In this document: piece after piece, positions 55,369 through 64,000 of the stretch | Numbering within the stretch: the stretch's first letter is position 1 | Layout of the letters: every line of letters begins with the position of its first letter | NCBI RefSeq assembly: GCF_007989805.1 | Contig: NZ_BJUB01000002.1 | Coordinates: 372,001-436,000 of the forward strand | Length of the DNA stretch: 64,000 nucleotides | From: Cellulomonas xylanilytica | GTDB taxonomy: Bacteria; Actinomycetota; Actinomycetes; Actinomycetales; Cellulomonadaceae | Reading direction: 5' to 3' | The notes under the pieces: generated by a model | What the model was told of the DNA's origin: nothing | The model's input: only the letters and a program-made list of their open reading frames with translations | The model's database searches: none | Program-made: the position numbers and the translations under genes

Positions 55369-56727
55369 TCAGTCGGCGCGCACCACGGTCTCCGCCAGCA
55401 CCGAGCGCAGCAGCGGCCGGGAGGTCTCCGTCGCGGCGAAGACCAGCGCGCAGCCGCCCGTCAGGAACGCGGCGAGCATGAGCGGACCCTGCGGCGAGGA
55501 GACGGCTGCCAGCCCCAGCAGCGGGTAGAACATGACCAGGGCGGTCAGCGCCGACCCGACGGCGACGAACAGCAGCGGCACCAGCACGGTCCGCCGACGG
55601 ACGGCGTCGTGCAGCTCGACGGGCGTGCCCGCCAGGTTCTGCAGGGCGATCTCCCGGCGCCGGTCCAGCACGGACGCGGCCTGCGCGATCCCCGCGGACA
55701 CGGCGGCGAGCAGGAAGGCCACGACGAGCGTGACCATCGCGCCGGTCACCAGGTCGTCCATGAGCATCGCGCCCTTCGGGTCGTCGGACATGTCGACGGC
55801 GACGATCGACGGCAGCACCGCGAGCGCCCCGGCCACGAACCCCGCGAGCCCCAGCCCGCCGACCACCCGCCACGCGGCCTTCGGGTCGTCCAGGAGCCGG
55901 CGCGCGGCCAGCAGCCTGGCGGGGGTCCGCGCGCGGCGCAGCTGCACCTTGCCGACGAGCCCGAGGACCCACGGCCCGACGGCGTTGAGGGTCGCGAAGC
56001 CGACGGCCATCGCCCCGATGAGCGCGGCTGCTGAGGCGGCGCCGAGGGAGCCCGCGGCAGCGCTGATCACCATGAAGATGCCGATCCCGACGACGGCGAC
56101 GACCAGGCGCAGCCACGTCATGCCCTTCGGCGTCTCCCGTCGCGCGACCCCGAGCGGGGAGACCGTCACGCGCCGCAGCGACACCGCACCGGACACGGCG
56201 GCCAGCAGCGGCACGCCCACGACGGCGATCGCGAGCCCCTGCCAGCCGACCCACAGCTCGCCGACGGTGAAGGTGGTGCCCTGGAAGGGCAGCAGCGCGC
56301 ACAGCGGCAGCAGGGCGGCGTACAGCAGGATGCCCAGGACCGCGCCGACGAGGCCCTGCCACGCGGTCTCGGCGACGGTCAGGCCGACCACCTCGCGCGG
56401 CGTCGCGCCGAGGAGCCGCAGGGTGGCCAGGCGCGCGTCCCGACGGGCGACGCCGAGGCGGGCGGCGGCACCGGCCAGCGTGATGAGGGGGACGACGAGG
56501 AGGACCACGGCGATCCACGCCAGGATCACGTAGACGCCGGCGTCGTCGCCCTGGCCCTCCGGGACGGGTACCTCCGCGCGCTCGGTGAACCCCATGAGGC
56601 CGCCGACCACGCTGAGCGTGAGGCCGGTCGTCACGGCGAACGCGGTGATCGCGAGGCTCGTCGTGACCCGCGCGTCGCGGCCGCCCGCGCGCCGGAGCCG
56701 GGGCGCCAGGGCGAGGACCGCGTTCAT
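55369..56727 (-). CDS. FtsX-like ABC transporter permease
   Basis: A 452-residue MacB/FtsX-family permease with TM segments at the N-terminus (VTTSLAITAFAVTTGLTLSV), two FtsX blocks (LVVPLITLAGAAARLGVARR and VAFLLAAVSAGIAQAASV with DRRREIALQNLAGTP) and a C-terminal helix. This fold uses mechanical movement to export lipids or peptides or to regulate envelope enzymes. Its ATG overlaps the ATPase stop (ATGA). Confidence 0.88.
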   Translation of the reverse strand: MNAVLALAPRLRRAGGRDARVTTSLAITAFAVTTGLTLSVVGGLMGFTERAEVPVPEGQGDDAGVYVILAWIAVVLLVVPLITLAGAAARLGVARRDARLATLRLLGATPREVVGLTVAETAWQGLVGAVLGILLYAALLPLCALLPFQGTTFTVGELWVGWQGLAIAVVGVPLLAAVSGAVSLRRVTVSPLGVARRETPKGMTWLRLVVAVVGIGIFMVISAAAGSLGAASAAALIGAMAVGFATLNAVGPWVLGLVGKVQLRRARTPARLLAARRLLDDPKAAWRVVGGLGLAGFVAGALAVLPSIVAVDMSDDPKGAMLMDDLVTGAMVTLVVAFLLAAVSAGIAQAASVLDRRREIALQNLAGTPVELHDAVRRRTVLVPLLFVAVGSALTALVMFYPLLGLAAVSSPQGPLMLAAFLTGGCALVFAATETSRPLLRSVLAETVVRAD

Positions 56728-57410
56728 CGGGCGGCCTCCGTGTGGCGCACCAGGCCGTCGCGGACCTCGATGCGGCGGTCGCACCAGTCCGCGACCTGTG
56801 CGTCGTGGGTCACGACGACGAGCGACGCCCCCGCGGCCTTGGTGGTCTCGGTGAGGATGCGCATGACGTCGTGGCCCGTGCTCTGGTCGAGGGCGCCCGT
56901 CGGCTCGTCGGCGAAGACCACCGCGGGCCGCGTGATCAGCGCCCGCGCGACGGCGACGCGCTGGGCCTGTCCACCGGACAGCTCACCGGGCCGTCGGCCC
57001 TCCATGCCCGCGAGCCCGAGCGACCCCAGCCACCGTCCCGCCAGATCGGTGGCCTCCCTCCGCGGGGTGCCCAGGAGCATCGCCGGCAGCGCCACGTTCT
57101 CGATCGCGGGCAGCTCGGAGAGCAGCTGCCCGAACTGGAACACGAAGCCGTAGTGCTGACGTCGCAGGAGAGAGCGGTCCCGGTCGGACAGGCCGCCCAC
57201 CTCCCGGCCGTCGAGGGCGACCGTGCCGGAGTCGGGCAGCAGGATGCCCGCGAGGCAGTGCAGCAGCGTGGACTTGCCGGAGCCGGACGGTCCCATGACG
57301 GCGAGCGACTCACCGTCGGCGAGGTCGACGTCGACCCCGGCGAGCGCGGTGGTCGGGCCGAAGCGCTTGACCAGGCCGCGGGCGGACAGGCGTGGGGTGG
57401 CGGTGTTCAT
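56724..57410 (-). CDS. ABC ATPase of the FtsX-type exporter (LolD/MacB-like)
   Basis: A 228-residue ATPase with GPSGSGKSTLLHCLAG, the Q-loop VFQFGQLL, LSGGQAQRVAVARAL, FADEPTGALD and the VVTHDAQVADW switch. The LolD/MacB subgroup works with FtsX-like permeases such as the next gene. The start is ATG 57410; the 263-base gap upstream shows no gene and no clear operator. Confidence 0.93.
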   Translation of the reverse strand: MNTATPRLSARGLVKRFGPTTALAGVDVDLADGESLAVMGPSGSGKSTLLHCLAGILLPDSGTVALDGREVGGLSDRDRSLLRRQHYGFVFQFGQLLSELPAIENVALPAMLLGTPRREATDLAGRWLGSLGLAGMEGRRPGELSGGQAQRVAVARALITRPAVVFADEPTGALDQSTGHDVMRILTETTKAAGASLVVVTHDAQVADWCDRRIEVRDGLVRHTEAAR

Positions 57411-57673
57411 GGGCCCAGGCTGCCCGGCGCGGCGGGGGTCCGGCATCGGCCCCCGGGCTCTGCCGGTCGGTCGCCGTGTGCCCCCTGAGGCGGACGTCCC
57501 ACGGGCCGTCTACGCCGGACGGGTGACGGGGTGGGCGAAGTCATCGTGCGAACCATCCCGAAGACCGCATCTCGAATGAGTGAAGGTTCAACCAGATCGT
57601 ACGGTCGTGGCAAGCCGATCGACGGAGCCCGGCGCAGCGACCACGCCCCGACCGACCGGAAGCAGGCCCACCC

Positions 57674-58042
57674 ATGAGCACGACCCTCGACCAGACCCTC
57701 GCCACCGCGCTCGAGATCGACGGCGCGACCGCCGTCGCCCTCGTCGACTACGAGAGCGGCATGTCCCTCGGGCACCTGGGCACCGGTGTCGACCTCGACG
57801 TCGCCGCAGCCGGCAACACCGAGGTCATCCGCGCCAAGCTGCGCACGATGGCCGCGCTCGGCCTGGACGACCGCATCGAGGACATCCTCATCACGCTCGG
57901 GCAGCAGTACCACCTGATCCGCCTGCTCCAGGGCGCGGACGGCAACGGGCTGTTCCTCTACCTGGTGCTGGACAAGGGCCGCGCCAACCTCGCCCTGGCC
58001 CGCCGCCAGCTGTCGAACCTCGAGCGCACGCTCACCATCTGA
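57674..58042 (+). CDS. roadblock/LC7-like protein 1
   Basis: A 122-residue single-domain protein with the roadblock alpha/beta pattern: LATALEIDGATAVALVDYES, then SLGHLG, then RIEDILITLGQQYHLIRLLQ, then FLYLVLDKGRANLALARRQL. Roadblock proteins regulate or scaffold small GTPases such as MglA and the Streptomyces conservon proteins. No GTPase gene is next to it, but a second roadblock-like gene follows 71 bases later. Confidence 0.72.
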   Translation: MSTTLDQTLATALEIDGATAVALVDYESGMSLGHLGTGVDLDVAAAGNTEVIRAKLRTMAALGLDDRIEDILITLGQQYHLIRLLQGADGNGLFLYLVLDKGRANLALARRQLSNLERTLTI

Positions 58043-58113
58043 TCCGCGTCTGCCCGCGCCGACCGCGCGGGCACCGCGGGACATCTCGTCCCCGAGCGTC
58101 GAAGAGGCACCCC

Positions 58114-58488
58114 GTGATCGTCCGGCAGCACGCCCTGCAGATCGCCGCGAGCGTCCGTCGGGACATGGACGGCATCCGTCGCGTGAGCGTCGTCCGCACC
58201 GACGGCCGTCCGTTCTTCGACGACCCCGGCGACGACCCGGCCGGCGAGGGCCCCGACGCCGTGGCGGCCGCCGTCGCGGGGACGGTGTCCTACGCCCGCC
58301 GGACAGGCACGGCGCTGGCGACGGGGGCGATCGATGCCATCACCGTGCGCGGCCGGGAGGCGACCGTCGTCGCGCAGCCTCTCGACGACCTGCACGTGCT
58401 GGTGGTGACCTGCGCGCCGGACGTCAACCTCGTCCTGCTCGGCCGCGTGCTGGCGCGGGTCACCGCCACGGTGGGCGCGTCGGCCTGA
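58114..58488 (+). CDS. roadblock/LC7-like protein 2
   Basis: A 124-residue protein opening at GTG 58114 (VIVRQHALQIAASVRRDMDG). The segment VSVVRTDGRPFFDD, an acidic loop, ALATGAIDAITVRGREATVV and LDDLHVLVVTCAPDVNLVLL reproduce the roadblock strand-helix order. It is weaker as a family match than its neighbour. The two are probably co-transcribed and may form a heterodimer. Confidence 0.6.
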   Translation: MIVRQHALQIAASVRRDMDGIRRVSVVRTDGRPFFDDPGDDPAGEGPDAVAAAVAGTVSYARRTGTALATGAIDAITVRGREATVVAQPLDDLHVLVVTCAPDVNLVLLGRVLARVTATVGASA

Positions 58489-59127
58489 TCAGACCAGCAT
58501 CGCGACGCCGGCCAGGACGACCGCGCCCGCCCCCACCACCGAGGCGACCACGCGCGCCCGGGGTGGGAGGCGGTGGCCGACGACGCTGCTGCCGACCGCG
58601 AGCAGCAGCTGCCACGCGAGCGACGCGGCCCCCGCACCCACGACGAACGCGGCGACCGACGCCGTCCCTGTGACCCCCAGGGCCAGCCCGATCGCCACGG
58701 TCGTGAACGTGACCGCGGTCGTCGGGTTGACCGCGGTGAGCCCGACGAACCGCGCGTAGGCACCGAGGGGTGACCAGCCGCCGCCTGCCGGGAGGTCCGA
58801 CGGCGGGAGACGGGCGGCCCGGAGCGAGGCGACGAGCCCGACACCGCCGACGACGACCAGCACGACCGCGCCGACGCCGCGCACGAGCCCGGCGTGCCCG
58901 GCCAGCGCGCGACTGACCGGCGTGCCGACGGTGACCGCCACGACGGCGTACGCGAGGTCGACCGTGGCCACGCCGAACGCCGCGCCGACCGCCACCCGCA
59001 GGCCGTCGACCACGCCGGTGCGCAGCAGCAGGACGCCGACCGGTCCCACCGGCACGGCCACCGCGAGGCCGGCCAGCACGCCGAGCAGGAGAGGTGACGA
59101 CACCGGCCCAGCGTCGGGGGTGGGCAC
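58489..59127 (-). CDS. LysE-family amino-acid exporter
   Basis: A 212-residue membrane protein with six TM segments beginning LLLGVLAGLAVAVPVGPVGV, which holds the LysE/RhtB signature of a Pro-Gly-Pro-rich first helix, and FVGLTAVNPTTAVTFTTVAIG in the middle. It exports a small amino acid or similar molecule. It is divergent from an Lrp-type regulator, as in many exporter/regulator pairs. Starts at GTG 59127. Confidence 0.88.
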   Translation of the reverse strand: MPTPDAGPVSSPLLLGVLAGLAVAVPVGPVGVLLLRTGVVDGLRVAVGAAFGVATVDLAYAVVAVTVGTPVSRALAGHAGLVRGVGAVVLVVVGGVGLVASLRAARLPPSDLPAGGGWSPLGAYARFVGLTAVNPTTAVTFTTVAIGLALGVTGTASVAAFVVGAGAASLAWQLLLAVGSSVVGHRLPPRARVVASVVGAGAVVLAGVAMLV

Positions 59128-59181
59128 GACCGGGTCACGCCGGTCCTGCGGATGTCGCCGTCCGGCTGCGATGATCGCCGT

Positions 59182-59610
59182 GTGGACGCCATCGACGATG
59201 CCATCCTTCGCGAGCTCACCGCAGATGCGCGGTTGCCCTACCGCGAGCTCGGCGCCCGCGTCGGGCTGAGCGCCAACGCCGCGGCGCAGCGCGTCCGCCG
59301 GCTGGTCGAGACCGGGACCATCCGCGGGTTCACCGTCGTCACGGCCGCGACGGCGTCGGGTGGGCCGCCCTCAGGCCTGGAGGTGTTCATCGAGGTGCGC
59401 CTCGCCGACGGCACCACCAACGAGAGCTTCACGGCCGCGCTCACCCGCGGGTTCGGGCAGGTGCTCGACGCCGTGCACGTCACCGGGTCCTACGACTACC
59501 TGCTGCACGCCGTCGTCGCGGACCCCGCAGCGCTGGACCAGCTGGTGCGCCGCCTCAAGCGCGAGGCCGGCGCGGCCCAGACCTTCACGCGCCTCGCCCT
59601 GCGGGCATAG
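59182..59610 (+). CDS. Lrp/AsnC-family regulator
   Basis: A 142-residue feast/famine regulator. The N-terminal helix-turn-helix (DDAILRELTADARLPYRELG, then ARVGLSANAAAQRVRRL) is followed by the RAM effector-binding fold (LEVFIEVRLADGTTNESFTA, then GSYDYLLHAVVADPAALDQL). It starts at GTG 59182, 54 bases from the divergent LysE gene, and is likely to control it in response to an amino acid. Confidence 0.92.
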   Translation: MDAIDDAILRELTADARLPYRELGARVGLSANAAAQRVRRLVETGTIRGFTVVTAATASGGPPSGLEVFIEVRLADGTTNESFTAALTRGFGQVLDAVHVTGSYDYLLHAVVADPAALDQLVRRLKREAGAAQTFTRLALRA

Positions 59611-59611
59611 A

Positions 59612-59708
59612 AGGACCCCCCGCACACCCGCCAGAGCTCACCTGCCCTTGCTGCCTTCCGGCCCTGGGGGAGTTCAGCGAGATGACGCCGCACGAGGGGT
59701 CGGGGAAA
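59612..59708 (-). ncRNA. ffs: signal recognition particle RNA, small bacterial type
   Basis: Read on the minus strand, the segment contains CCCAGGGCCGGAAGGCAGCA followed by AGGGCAGG: the GGAA tetraloop stem and asymmetric internal loop of 4.5S RNA. The outer strands (CCCCGACCCC at one end, GGGGGGTCC at the other) close the long hairpin. The predicted size is about 97 nt, typical for small SRP RNA. The exact ends are approximate. The 3' end lies two bases from the Lrp stop. Confidence 0.93.
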
Positions 59709-59769
59709 AGCCTAACCCAGCCTCGCTCGTGCCCGGAACCGGGTCGGGTCGGCTGACGTTGGGGAAGTC

Positions 59770-60294
59770 ATGGCCCCCACCCCGAGGACCCCGATGACCA
59801 CGCCAGCCGGCACCCCGCCCCGTCCGCCCCGTCACCAGGTCGACCCGCGCGCGGTCCGCTACTGGCTCACGTCGGGCCTGATCTCCCTGGTCACCGTCGT
59901 GGTGGTCGCGGTCGTCCCGGCGCTCCTCTGGGAGCCGGTGCGCCCCTGGTTCCTCGGCATCGGCGCCCTGGTCGCGCTGCTCGTCCTGCCCCGCGTCGTC
60001 GTCGCGCCGTGGCTGCGCTACCGCACCCACCGCTGGGAGGCGACCGACACGGCCGTCTACTCGCGGACCGGGTGGTGGGGTCGCGAGTGGCGGATCGCTC
60101 CCCTGTCCCGGGTGCAGACCGTCGAGGCCAAGCGCAACGTGCTGCACCAGGCGTTCGGGCTCGCCGCGGTCTCGGTGACCACCGCGTCGGCCCAGGGCGC
60201 GATCGTCATCGACGGCCTCGACGCCACCGTGGCCGACGACCTCGTCGCGGCCCTCACCACGGCCACCGAGCAGACGCAGGGCGACGCGACGTGA
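59770..60294 (+). CDS. bacterial PH-domain membrane protein (YdbS-like)
   Basis: A 174-residue protein with two TM helices (LISLVTVVVVAVVPALLW and PWFLGIGALVALLVLPRVVV), then a bacterial PH (bPH_2) domain (HRWEATDTAVYSRTGWWGRE, WRIAPLSRVQTVEAKRNVLH). It pairs with the next gene as ydbS/ydbT do in Bacillus. Start 59770 (GGGGAAG upstream) or the in-frame ATG at 59794. It overlaps the next gene as GTGA. Confidence 0.83.
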   Translation: MAPTPRTPMTTPAGTPPRPPRHQVDPRAVRYWLTSGLISLVTVVVVAVVPALLWEPVRPWFLGIGALVALLVLPRVVVAPWLRYRTHRWEATDTAVYSRTGWWGREWRIAPLSRVQTVEAKRNVLHQAFGLAAVSVTTASAQGAIVIDGLDATVADDLVAALTTATEQTQGDAT

Positions 60295-61838
60295 CCGAGC
60301 AGTCCGAGGTCCCGTGGGAGCGACTCGACCCGCGGATCGTCCTCGCCGCGTTCCTGGGCGCGCTCGTCCGGCTGGTCCCCGCGGCCGTCGCGTGGTGGCT
60401 GTTCGACCAGACCGACACGGCCGCGCGCGTGACCGTGGCCCTGTTCGCCGCGATCGCGCTGGTCCACCCCGCCAACGAGGCGCTGAAGTACTGGAAGGTC
60501 CGCTACCGGATCACCCCGACCGAGCTGCAGGTGCGCAAGGGCCTCGCCGTCCGCTCCGCCCACGCCGTGCCCCTGCACCGGATCCGCACCGTCGACATCA
60601 CCGCCCCGCTCATCCACCGCCTGCTCGGGCTGGCCGTGCTGACCGTCGGGACGGGCAGCAACCTGATGGCTGACCCGACCTCCGGCGTCGCGCTGGCCGG
60701 CCTGCGCGCACCCGTCGCGGCGTCGCTGCGGTCGCGGCTGGTGCGCGAGGCGGAAATCGCCGACGAGGTCGAGCGCGCGCCCAGCACGGCGACCGCGCCG
60801 GTGCAGGACGACGGCACGATCGTCGAGCTGCGCTGGGGCTGGGTCGTCTACGCGATGTCGGGGGTCTGGCTCCTCGTCGGCGCCGTGTCCGTGGGTGGGA
60901 CGCTGTTCGGGATGGCGTCGGCGATCGGTCGCGGGGACTGGCTCACCAACGGCGTCGCCGTCGCCGCCGCGGCCCTCGGGGTGTTCGCCGCCGTCGTCGG
61001 GCTGGTGGCGTTCCTCGTCGTCGGCGCGATCGCCGGGGCGACGACCTTCGTGACCGGGTGGTGGGGGTACCGGCTCGCGCGCGAGCCCGGCGGCACCTTC
61101 GTCGCGACCCGCGGCCTGTTCACCACGCGGTCCTTCACCGCCGACCGCGCCCGGATGCGTGGCATCACCCTGTCGGCGTCGCCGCTCGTCCGCCTGCTCG
61201 GCGGCGCGCTCGCCCGCCCGGTCATGACGGGCATCAGCCTGCGGCAGACGATGAACGAGTCGGCGGCGATGCTGCCGACGACGTCGCGCGACGAGGCGGT
61301 CCGCCTCGGGGACACCCTGCTGGGCACCCCGGTCCTGGCGGCGCTCGACGACGGCACCGTCCGGCTCGTGACGCACCCGCCCGCCGCCCGACGGCGGGCG
61401 GTGGCCCGCTGGGTCATCGCCGACGCGGTCGTCGCCGGGATCCTCGGGATCGGGGCCGTCCTCTGGTCCTGGCCGGTGTGGCTGCTCGCGGTGCCCGTCG
61501 CGCTCCTTCCCGGGTGCGTGCTCGCGGGCCGGGCGGCGTACCGCGCGCTCGGGCACGCCCTGGTCGACGACCACCTCTACCTGCGACGCGGCGCGGTGGT
61601 CCGACGCACCGACGTGCTGGAGGTCCGCGGCATCTCCGGCGCGACCGTCACCCAGAGCCCGGTGCAGCGCTGGCTCGGGCTCGCCCACCTCGTCGCGACG
61701 ACCGCCGCCGGGGAGCAGGCCTACCGCGCCGTCGACGTGGCCGTCAGGGACGCCACCGCGCTCGCCGCCGAGCTGACCGCGGAGCCGAGCGTGGCGGCAC
61801 CGGAGGCGCCTGCGGACACCCGCACGCTCAGCGTCTGA
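60291..61838 (+). CDS. multi-bPH-domain membrane protein (YdbT-like)
   Basis: A 515-residue protein with three bPH_2 units, each preceded by a TM pair: [20 protein letters not shown], then [20 protein letters not shown], then [22 protein letters not shown] pairs lie near residues 20-60, 185-260 and 375-420. Translation starts at GTG 60291, overlapping the preceding TGA. Firmicute homologues alter antimicrobial-peptide sensitivity; no function is known in actinobacteria. Confidence 0.85.
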   Translation: MTEQSEVPWERLDPRIVLAAFLGALVRLVPAAVAWWLFDQTDTAARVTVALFAAIALVHPANEALKYWKVRYRITPTELQVRKGLAVRSAHAVPLHRIRTVDITAPLIHRLLGLAVLTVGTGSNLMADPTSGVALAGLRAPVAASLRSRLVREAEIADEVERAPSTATAPVQDDGTIVELRWGWVVYAMSGVWLLVGAVSVGGTLFGMASAIGRGDWLTNGVAVAAAALGVFAAVVGLVAFLVVGAIAGATTFVTGWWGYRLAREPGGTFVATRGLFTTRSFTADRARMRGITLSASPLVRLLGGALARPVMTGISLRQTMNESAAMLPTTSRDEAVRLGDTLLGTPVLAALDDGTVRLVTHPPAARRRAVARWVIADAVVAGILGIGAVLWSWPVWLLAVPVALLPGCVLAGRAAYRALGHALVDDHLYLRRGAVVRRTDVLEVRGISGATVTQSPVQRWLGLAHLVATTAAGEQAYRAVDVAVRDATALAAELTAEPSVAAPEAPADTRTLSV

Positions 61839-61900
61839 CGGGCGCCGCCTGTTCACCTGCTCGTGATGCCCCCGACCCGTGCGATGGGCAGACTGCCTCC

Positions 61901-63367
61901 ATGGCGACTGACGGCGTCCCCGGTGAGAACCCGACCCCGCCCGAGGGGGCGACCGACGCGCGCTACGACTACGACCTCGTGGTCGTCGGCACCGGGCCGG
62001 GCGGGCAGAAGGCCGCGATCGCCGCCGCCAAGCTGGGCCACAAGGTCGCCATCATCGAGCGCCGGCACATGATGGGCGGCGTCTCGACGAACACCGGGAC
62101 GATCCCCAGCAAGACGCTGCGCGAAGCGGTGATGTACCTGACCGGCATGGCGCAGCGCGAGGTCTACGGCGCCAGCTACCGCGTGAAGTCCGACATCACG
62201 ATGGAGGACCTGTTCGCGCGCACCCAGCACGTCATCGGGCGCGAGCACGAGGTCATCCGCGCCCAGCTGCTGCGCAACCACGTCGACATCCTCAGCGGCA
62301 CCGGCTCGTTCCTCGACCCGCACACGCTCGGCGTCCTCGACGACGACGGCATCCGGCGCACCCAGGTCACGGCACGATTCGTCGTCGTCGCCACGGGGTC
62401 CAAGCCGCACCGGCCGACGACGGTCCAGTTCGACGAGCGCACCGTCCTCGACTCCGACGGCGTGCTCGCCCTGGAGAGGGTGCCGAACTCGATGGTGGTC
62501 GTCGGCGCGGGGATCATCGGCATCGAGTACGCGTCGATGTTCGCCGCGCTGGGCACACGGGTCACGGTCATCGACAAGCGCCCCTCCATGCTCGAGATGT
62601 GCGACCCCGAGGTCGCCGAGTCGCTGAAGTTCCACCTGCGGGACCTGTCGGTGTCGTTCCGGTTCGGCGAGGAGGTCTCCGGCGTCGACAGCAACACGCA
62701 CGGGACCGTGACCCGGCTGGCGTCCGGCAAGCGGATCGCCGCCGACGCCGTCATGTACTCCGCGGGCCGGCAGGGCCAGACGGACGCGCTGAACCTGTCC
62801 GCGGCGGGCCTGTCGGCCGACTCGCGCGGACGCATCTCCGTCGACGAGCAGTACCGCACGGACGTGCCGCACATCTTCGCGGTGGGCGACGTCATCGGGT
62901 TCCCCGCGCTCGCGGCGACGAGCATGGACCAGGGGCGGCTGGCGGCGTACCACGCGTTCGACGAGCCGGCCCGCGAGCTCCAGTCGGTCCAGCCCATCGG
63001 CATCTACACGATCCCGGAGATCTCCTACTGCGGCCGCACCGAGGCCGAGCTCACCACGGAGGCGGTCCCCTACGAGGTCGGCGTCGCGCGGTACCGGGAG
63101 CTCGCCCGCGGGCAGATCGTCGGCGACTCCTACGGGATGCTCAAGCTGCTCGTCCACACCGAGACCCGTGAGCTGCTCGGCGTCCACATCTTCGGGACCT
63201 CCGCCACCGACCTCGTGCACATCGGCCAGGCGATCATGGCGTGCGGCGGAACCGTCGACTACCTCGTCGACACCGTCCTGAACTACCCGACCCTGTCCGA
63301 GGCCTACAAGGTCGCGGCGCTGGACGCCACGAACAAGATCCGCCAGGTCGCGCGGTTCAGCCTGTGA
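61901..63367 (+). CDS. sthA: soluble pyridine nucleotide transhydrogenase
   Basis: A 488-residue cytosolic flavoprotein that balances NADH and NADPH. FAD site [23 protein letters not shown](P) site [20 protein letters not shown] and FAD/ribityl motif [11 protein letters not shown] are present. The usual disulfide of related reductases is missing: the segment reads [15 protein letters not shown], the mark of SthA rather than lipoamide dehydrogenase. The dimer interface domain ends in [15 protein letters not shown]. Coupled to the next gene by a GTGA overlap. Confidence 0.94.
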   Translation: MATDGVPGENPTPPEGATDARYDYDLVVVGTGPGGQKAAIAAAKLGHKVAIIERRHMMGGVSTNTGTIPSKTLREAVMYLTGMAQREVYGASYRVKSDITMEDLFARTQHVIGREHEVIRAQLLRNHVDILSGTGSFLDPHTLGVLDDDGIRRTQVTARFVVVATGSKPHRPTTVQFDERTVLDSDGVLALERVPNSMVVVGAGIIGIEYASMFAALGTRVTVIDKRPSMLEMCDPEVAESLKFHLRDLSVSFRFGEEVSGVDSNTHGTVTRLASGKRIAADAVMYSAGRQGQTDALNLSAAGLSADSRGRISVDEQYRTDVPHIFAVGDVIGFPALAATSMDQGRLAAYHAFDEPARELQSVQPIGIYTIPEISYCGRTEAELTTEAVPYEVGVARYRELARGQIVGDSYGMLKLLVHTETRELLGVHIFGTSATDLVHIGQAIMACGGTVDYLVDTVLNYPTLSEAYKVAALDATNKIRQVARFSL

Positions 63368-63774
63368 CCGCCGCCGAGCTCCGCCCGGTGGGCTGGGTCC
63401 GCAGCCCGGTCGCCGACCCGTCCGACGCCGTCCGGCAGGGCGACGAGGGCGCACCCGACGTCGTCGTCGAGCTCGACCCGTCCGTCGCCGCAGCAGCCGC
63501 CGACCTGCACCCGGGCGACGAGCTGCTGCTGCTCACCTGGTTCCACCTCGCCGACCGCACGACGCTCGCCGTCCACCCCCGCAGCGACACCACGCGACCC
63601 CAGACCGGAGTGTTCGCGACCCGCTCCCCCGACCGGCCCAACCCGATCGGCCTGCACCGGGTCCGGCTCCTGCGCGTCGACGGGCTGCTCCTGCACGTGT
63701 CCGGCTGCGAGGCGGTCGACGGGACGCCCGTCGTCGACATCAAGCCGGTGCTCGGGGCCGTCGACGAACGGTGA
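63364..63774 (+). CDS. TrmO-family (UPF0066) tRNA methyltransferase-like protein
   Basis: A 136-residue single-domain protein: [14 protein letters not shown] at the start, the binding loop [17 protein letters not shown] and [20 protein letters not shown] at the end. These fit the SAM-binding beta-barrel of TrmO, which N6-methylates t6A37 of tRNA-Thr. It lacks the C-terminal tRNA-binding domain of E. coli TrmO (235 residues), so the substrate may differ. Starts at GTG 63364 overlapping the sthA stop. Confidence 0.85.
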   Translation: MTAAELRPVGWVRSPVADPSDAVRQGDEGAPDVVVELDPSVAAAAADLHPGDELLLLTWFHLADRTTLAVHPRSDTTRPQTGVFATRSPDRPNPIGLHRVRLLRVDGLLLHVSGCEAVDGTPVVDIKPVLGAVDER

Positions 63775-63780
63775 GCAGCC

Positions 63781-64000
63781 TCAGCCCGTCGCCCGGGCAG
63801 CGGCCACCTTCGCCGACGTGTCCTCGGTGATGACGACCTCGCCGCAGCCCTCCATCGTCACGGCGTACTCCACGGTCGCGGCGCCCTCCAGGCCCGGCGC
63901 GTCCAGGTACGACACCCGGACGCCGTTCGCGAAGGACTCCGCCTGGCCGATCTCGCCCCAGGGGTCGCGGTCGGTCGCCCGCCGGTACACCGAGTAGCTG
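63781..64000 (-). CDS. uncharacterised protein, C-terminal fragment (5' end outside window)
   Basis: The frame is open from the right window edge to a TGA at 63783-63781, giving 72 residues including RATDRDPWGEIGQAESFANG, then VRVSYLDAPGLEGAATVEYA. The stop is convergent with the TrmO-like gene. No family is recognised from this piece. Confidence 0.55.
   Translation of the reverse strand, partial: SYSVYRRATDRDPWGEIGQAESFANGVRVSYLDAPGLEGAATVEYAVTMEGCGEVVITEDTSAKVAAARATG

Overview
The window is very GC-rich DNA from an actinobacterium, most likely a Cellulomonas-type cellulolytic member of the Micrococcales. The pointers are a GH48 exocellulase built as catalytic domain, three fibronectin-III repeats and a CBM2 (the layout of Cellulomonas fimi CbhB), a second secreted CBM2 protein, GlnR, WhiB, a Crp/GlxR-type regulator, a PASTA-domain class A PBP, many GTG starts and abundant 1- to 4-base overlaps between stop and start codons. 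Nearly all of it is ordinary chromosome. I see no phage, insertion sequence, integrase or CRISPR array.

Layout. 0-9 kb: end of a MIR-domain protein, a serine beta-lactamase-like hydrolase, a short tandem-repeat patch, clpC, a secreted propeller-like protein, a HAD phosphatase/hydrolase pair and a class V aminotransferase. 9-14 kb: an MMPL exporter and a P-type cation ATPase. 14-17.6 kb: PIG-L deacetylase, macro-domain protein, an unexplained 0.65 kb island bracketed by two identical hairpins and containing a tight cluster of DnaA-box-like sequences, then two divergent paralogous membrane proteins. 17.5-23 kb: three tightly coupled minus-strand groups (DUF2516/asparaginase/dtd; a VapBC-type module; small membrane protein/nitrobindin/YgfZ/FUSC). 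23-28 kb: DsrE, a membrane protein, glnR, nhaA, a hydrolase and nth. 28-34 kb: a stretch whose order (nth, crp, ridA-like, whiB4-like, ponA2-like, metallophosphoesterase) matches the Mycobacterium tuberculosis nth-crp-whiB4-ponA2 neighbourhood, ending in tRNA-Pro(CGG). 34-37 kb: a DUF4097/response-regulator/histidine-kinase operon. 37-45 kb: the GH48 gene with a candidate cellobiose-regulator operator, two ABC exporter pairs and a YtrA-type GntR regulator. 45-50 kb: an animal-type haem peroxidase, a four-unit array of hairpin repeats, asd, lysC and a CBM2-Cip1-like protein. 50-54 kb: DUF5063, recR, dnaX. 54-64 kb: FAD oxidase, FtsX-type ABC exporter, two roadblock-like proteins, a LysE/Lrp pair, the SRP RNA gene (a short RNA gene that ORF searches miss), two bacterial-PH membrane proteins, sthA, a TrmO-like gene and the end of one more gene.

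How it fits together. The window mixes envelope and stress functions (ClpC, PonA2, WhiB, Crp, two-component system, exporters), amino-acid metabolism (asd-lysC, asparaginase, GlnR, LysE/Lrp), replication and repair (dnaX-recR, nth) and cellulose attack (GH48, CBM2 protein). The least ordinary parts are the 15.2-15.9 kb hairpin-bracketed island with its 12-bp-spaced DnaA-like boxes, the paralogous pair beside it, the 44-bp hairpin repeats at 46.3 kb, and a clear internal translation start for the aspartokinase beta subunit.
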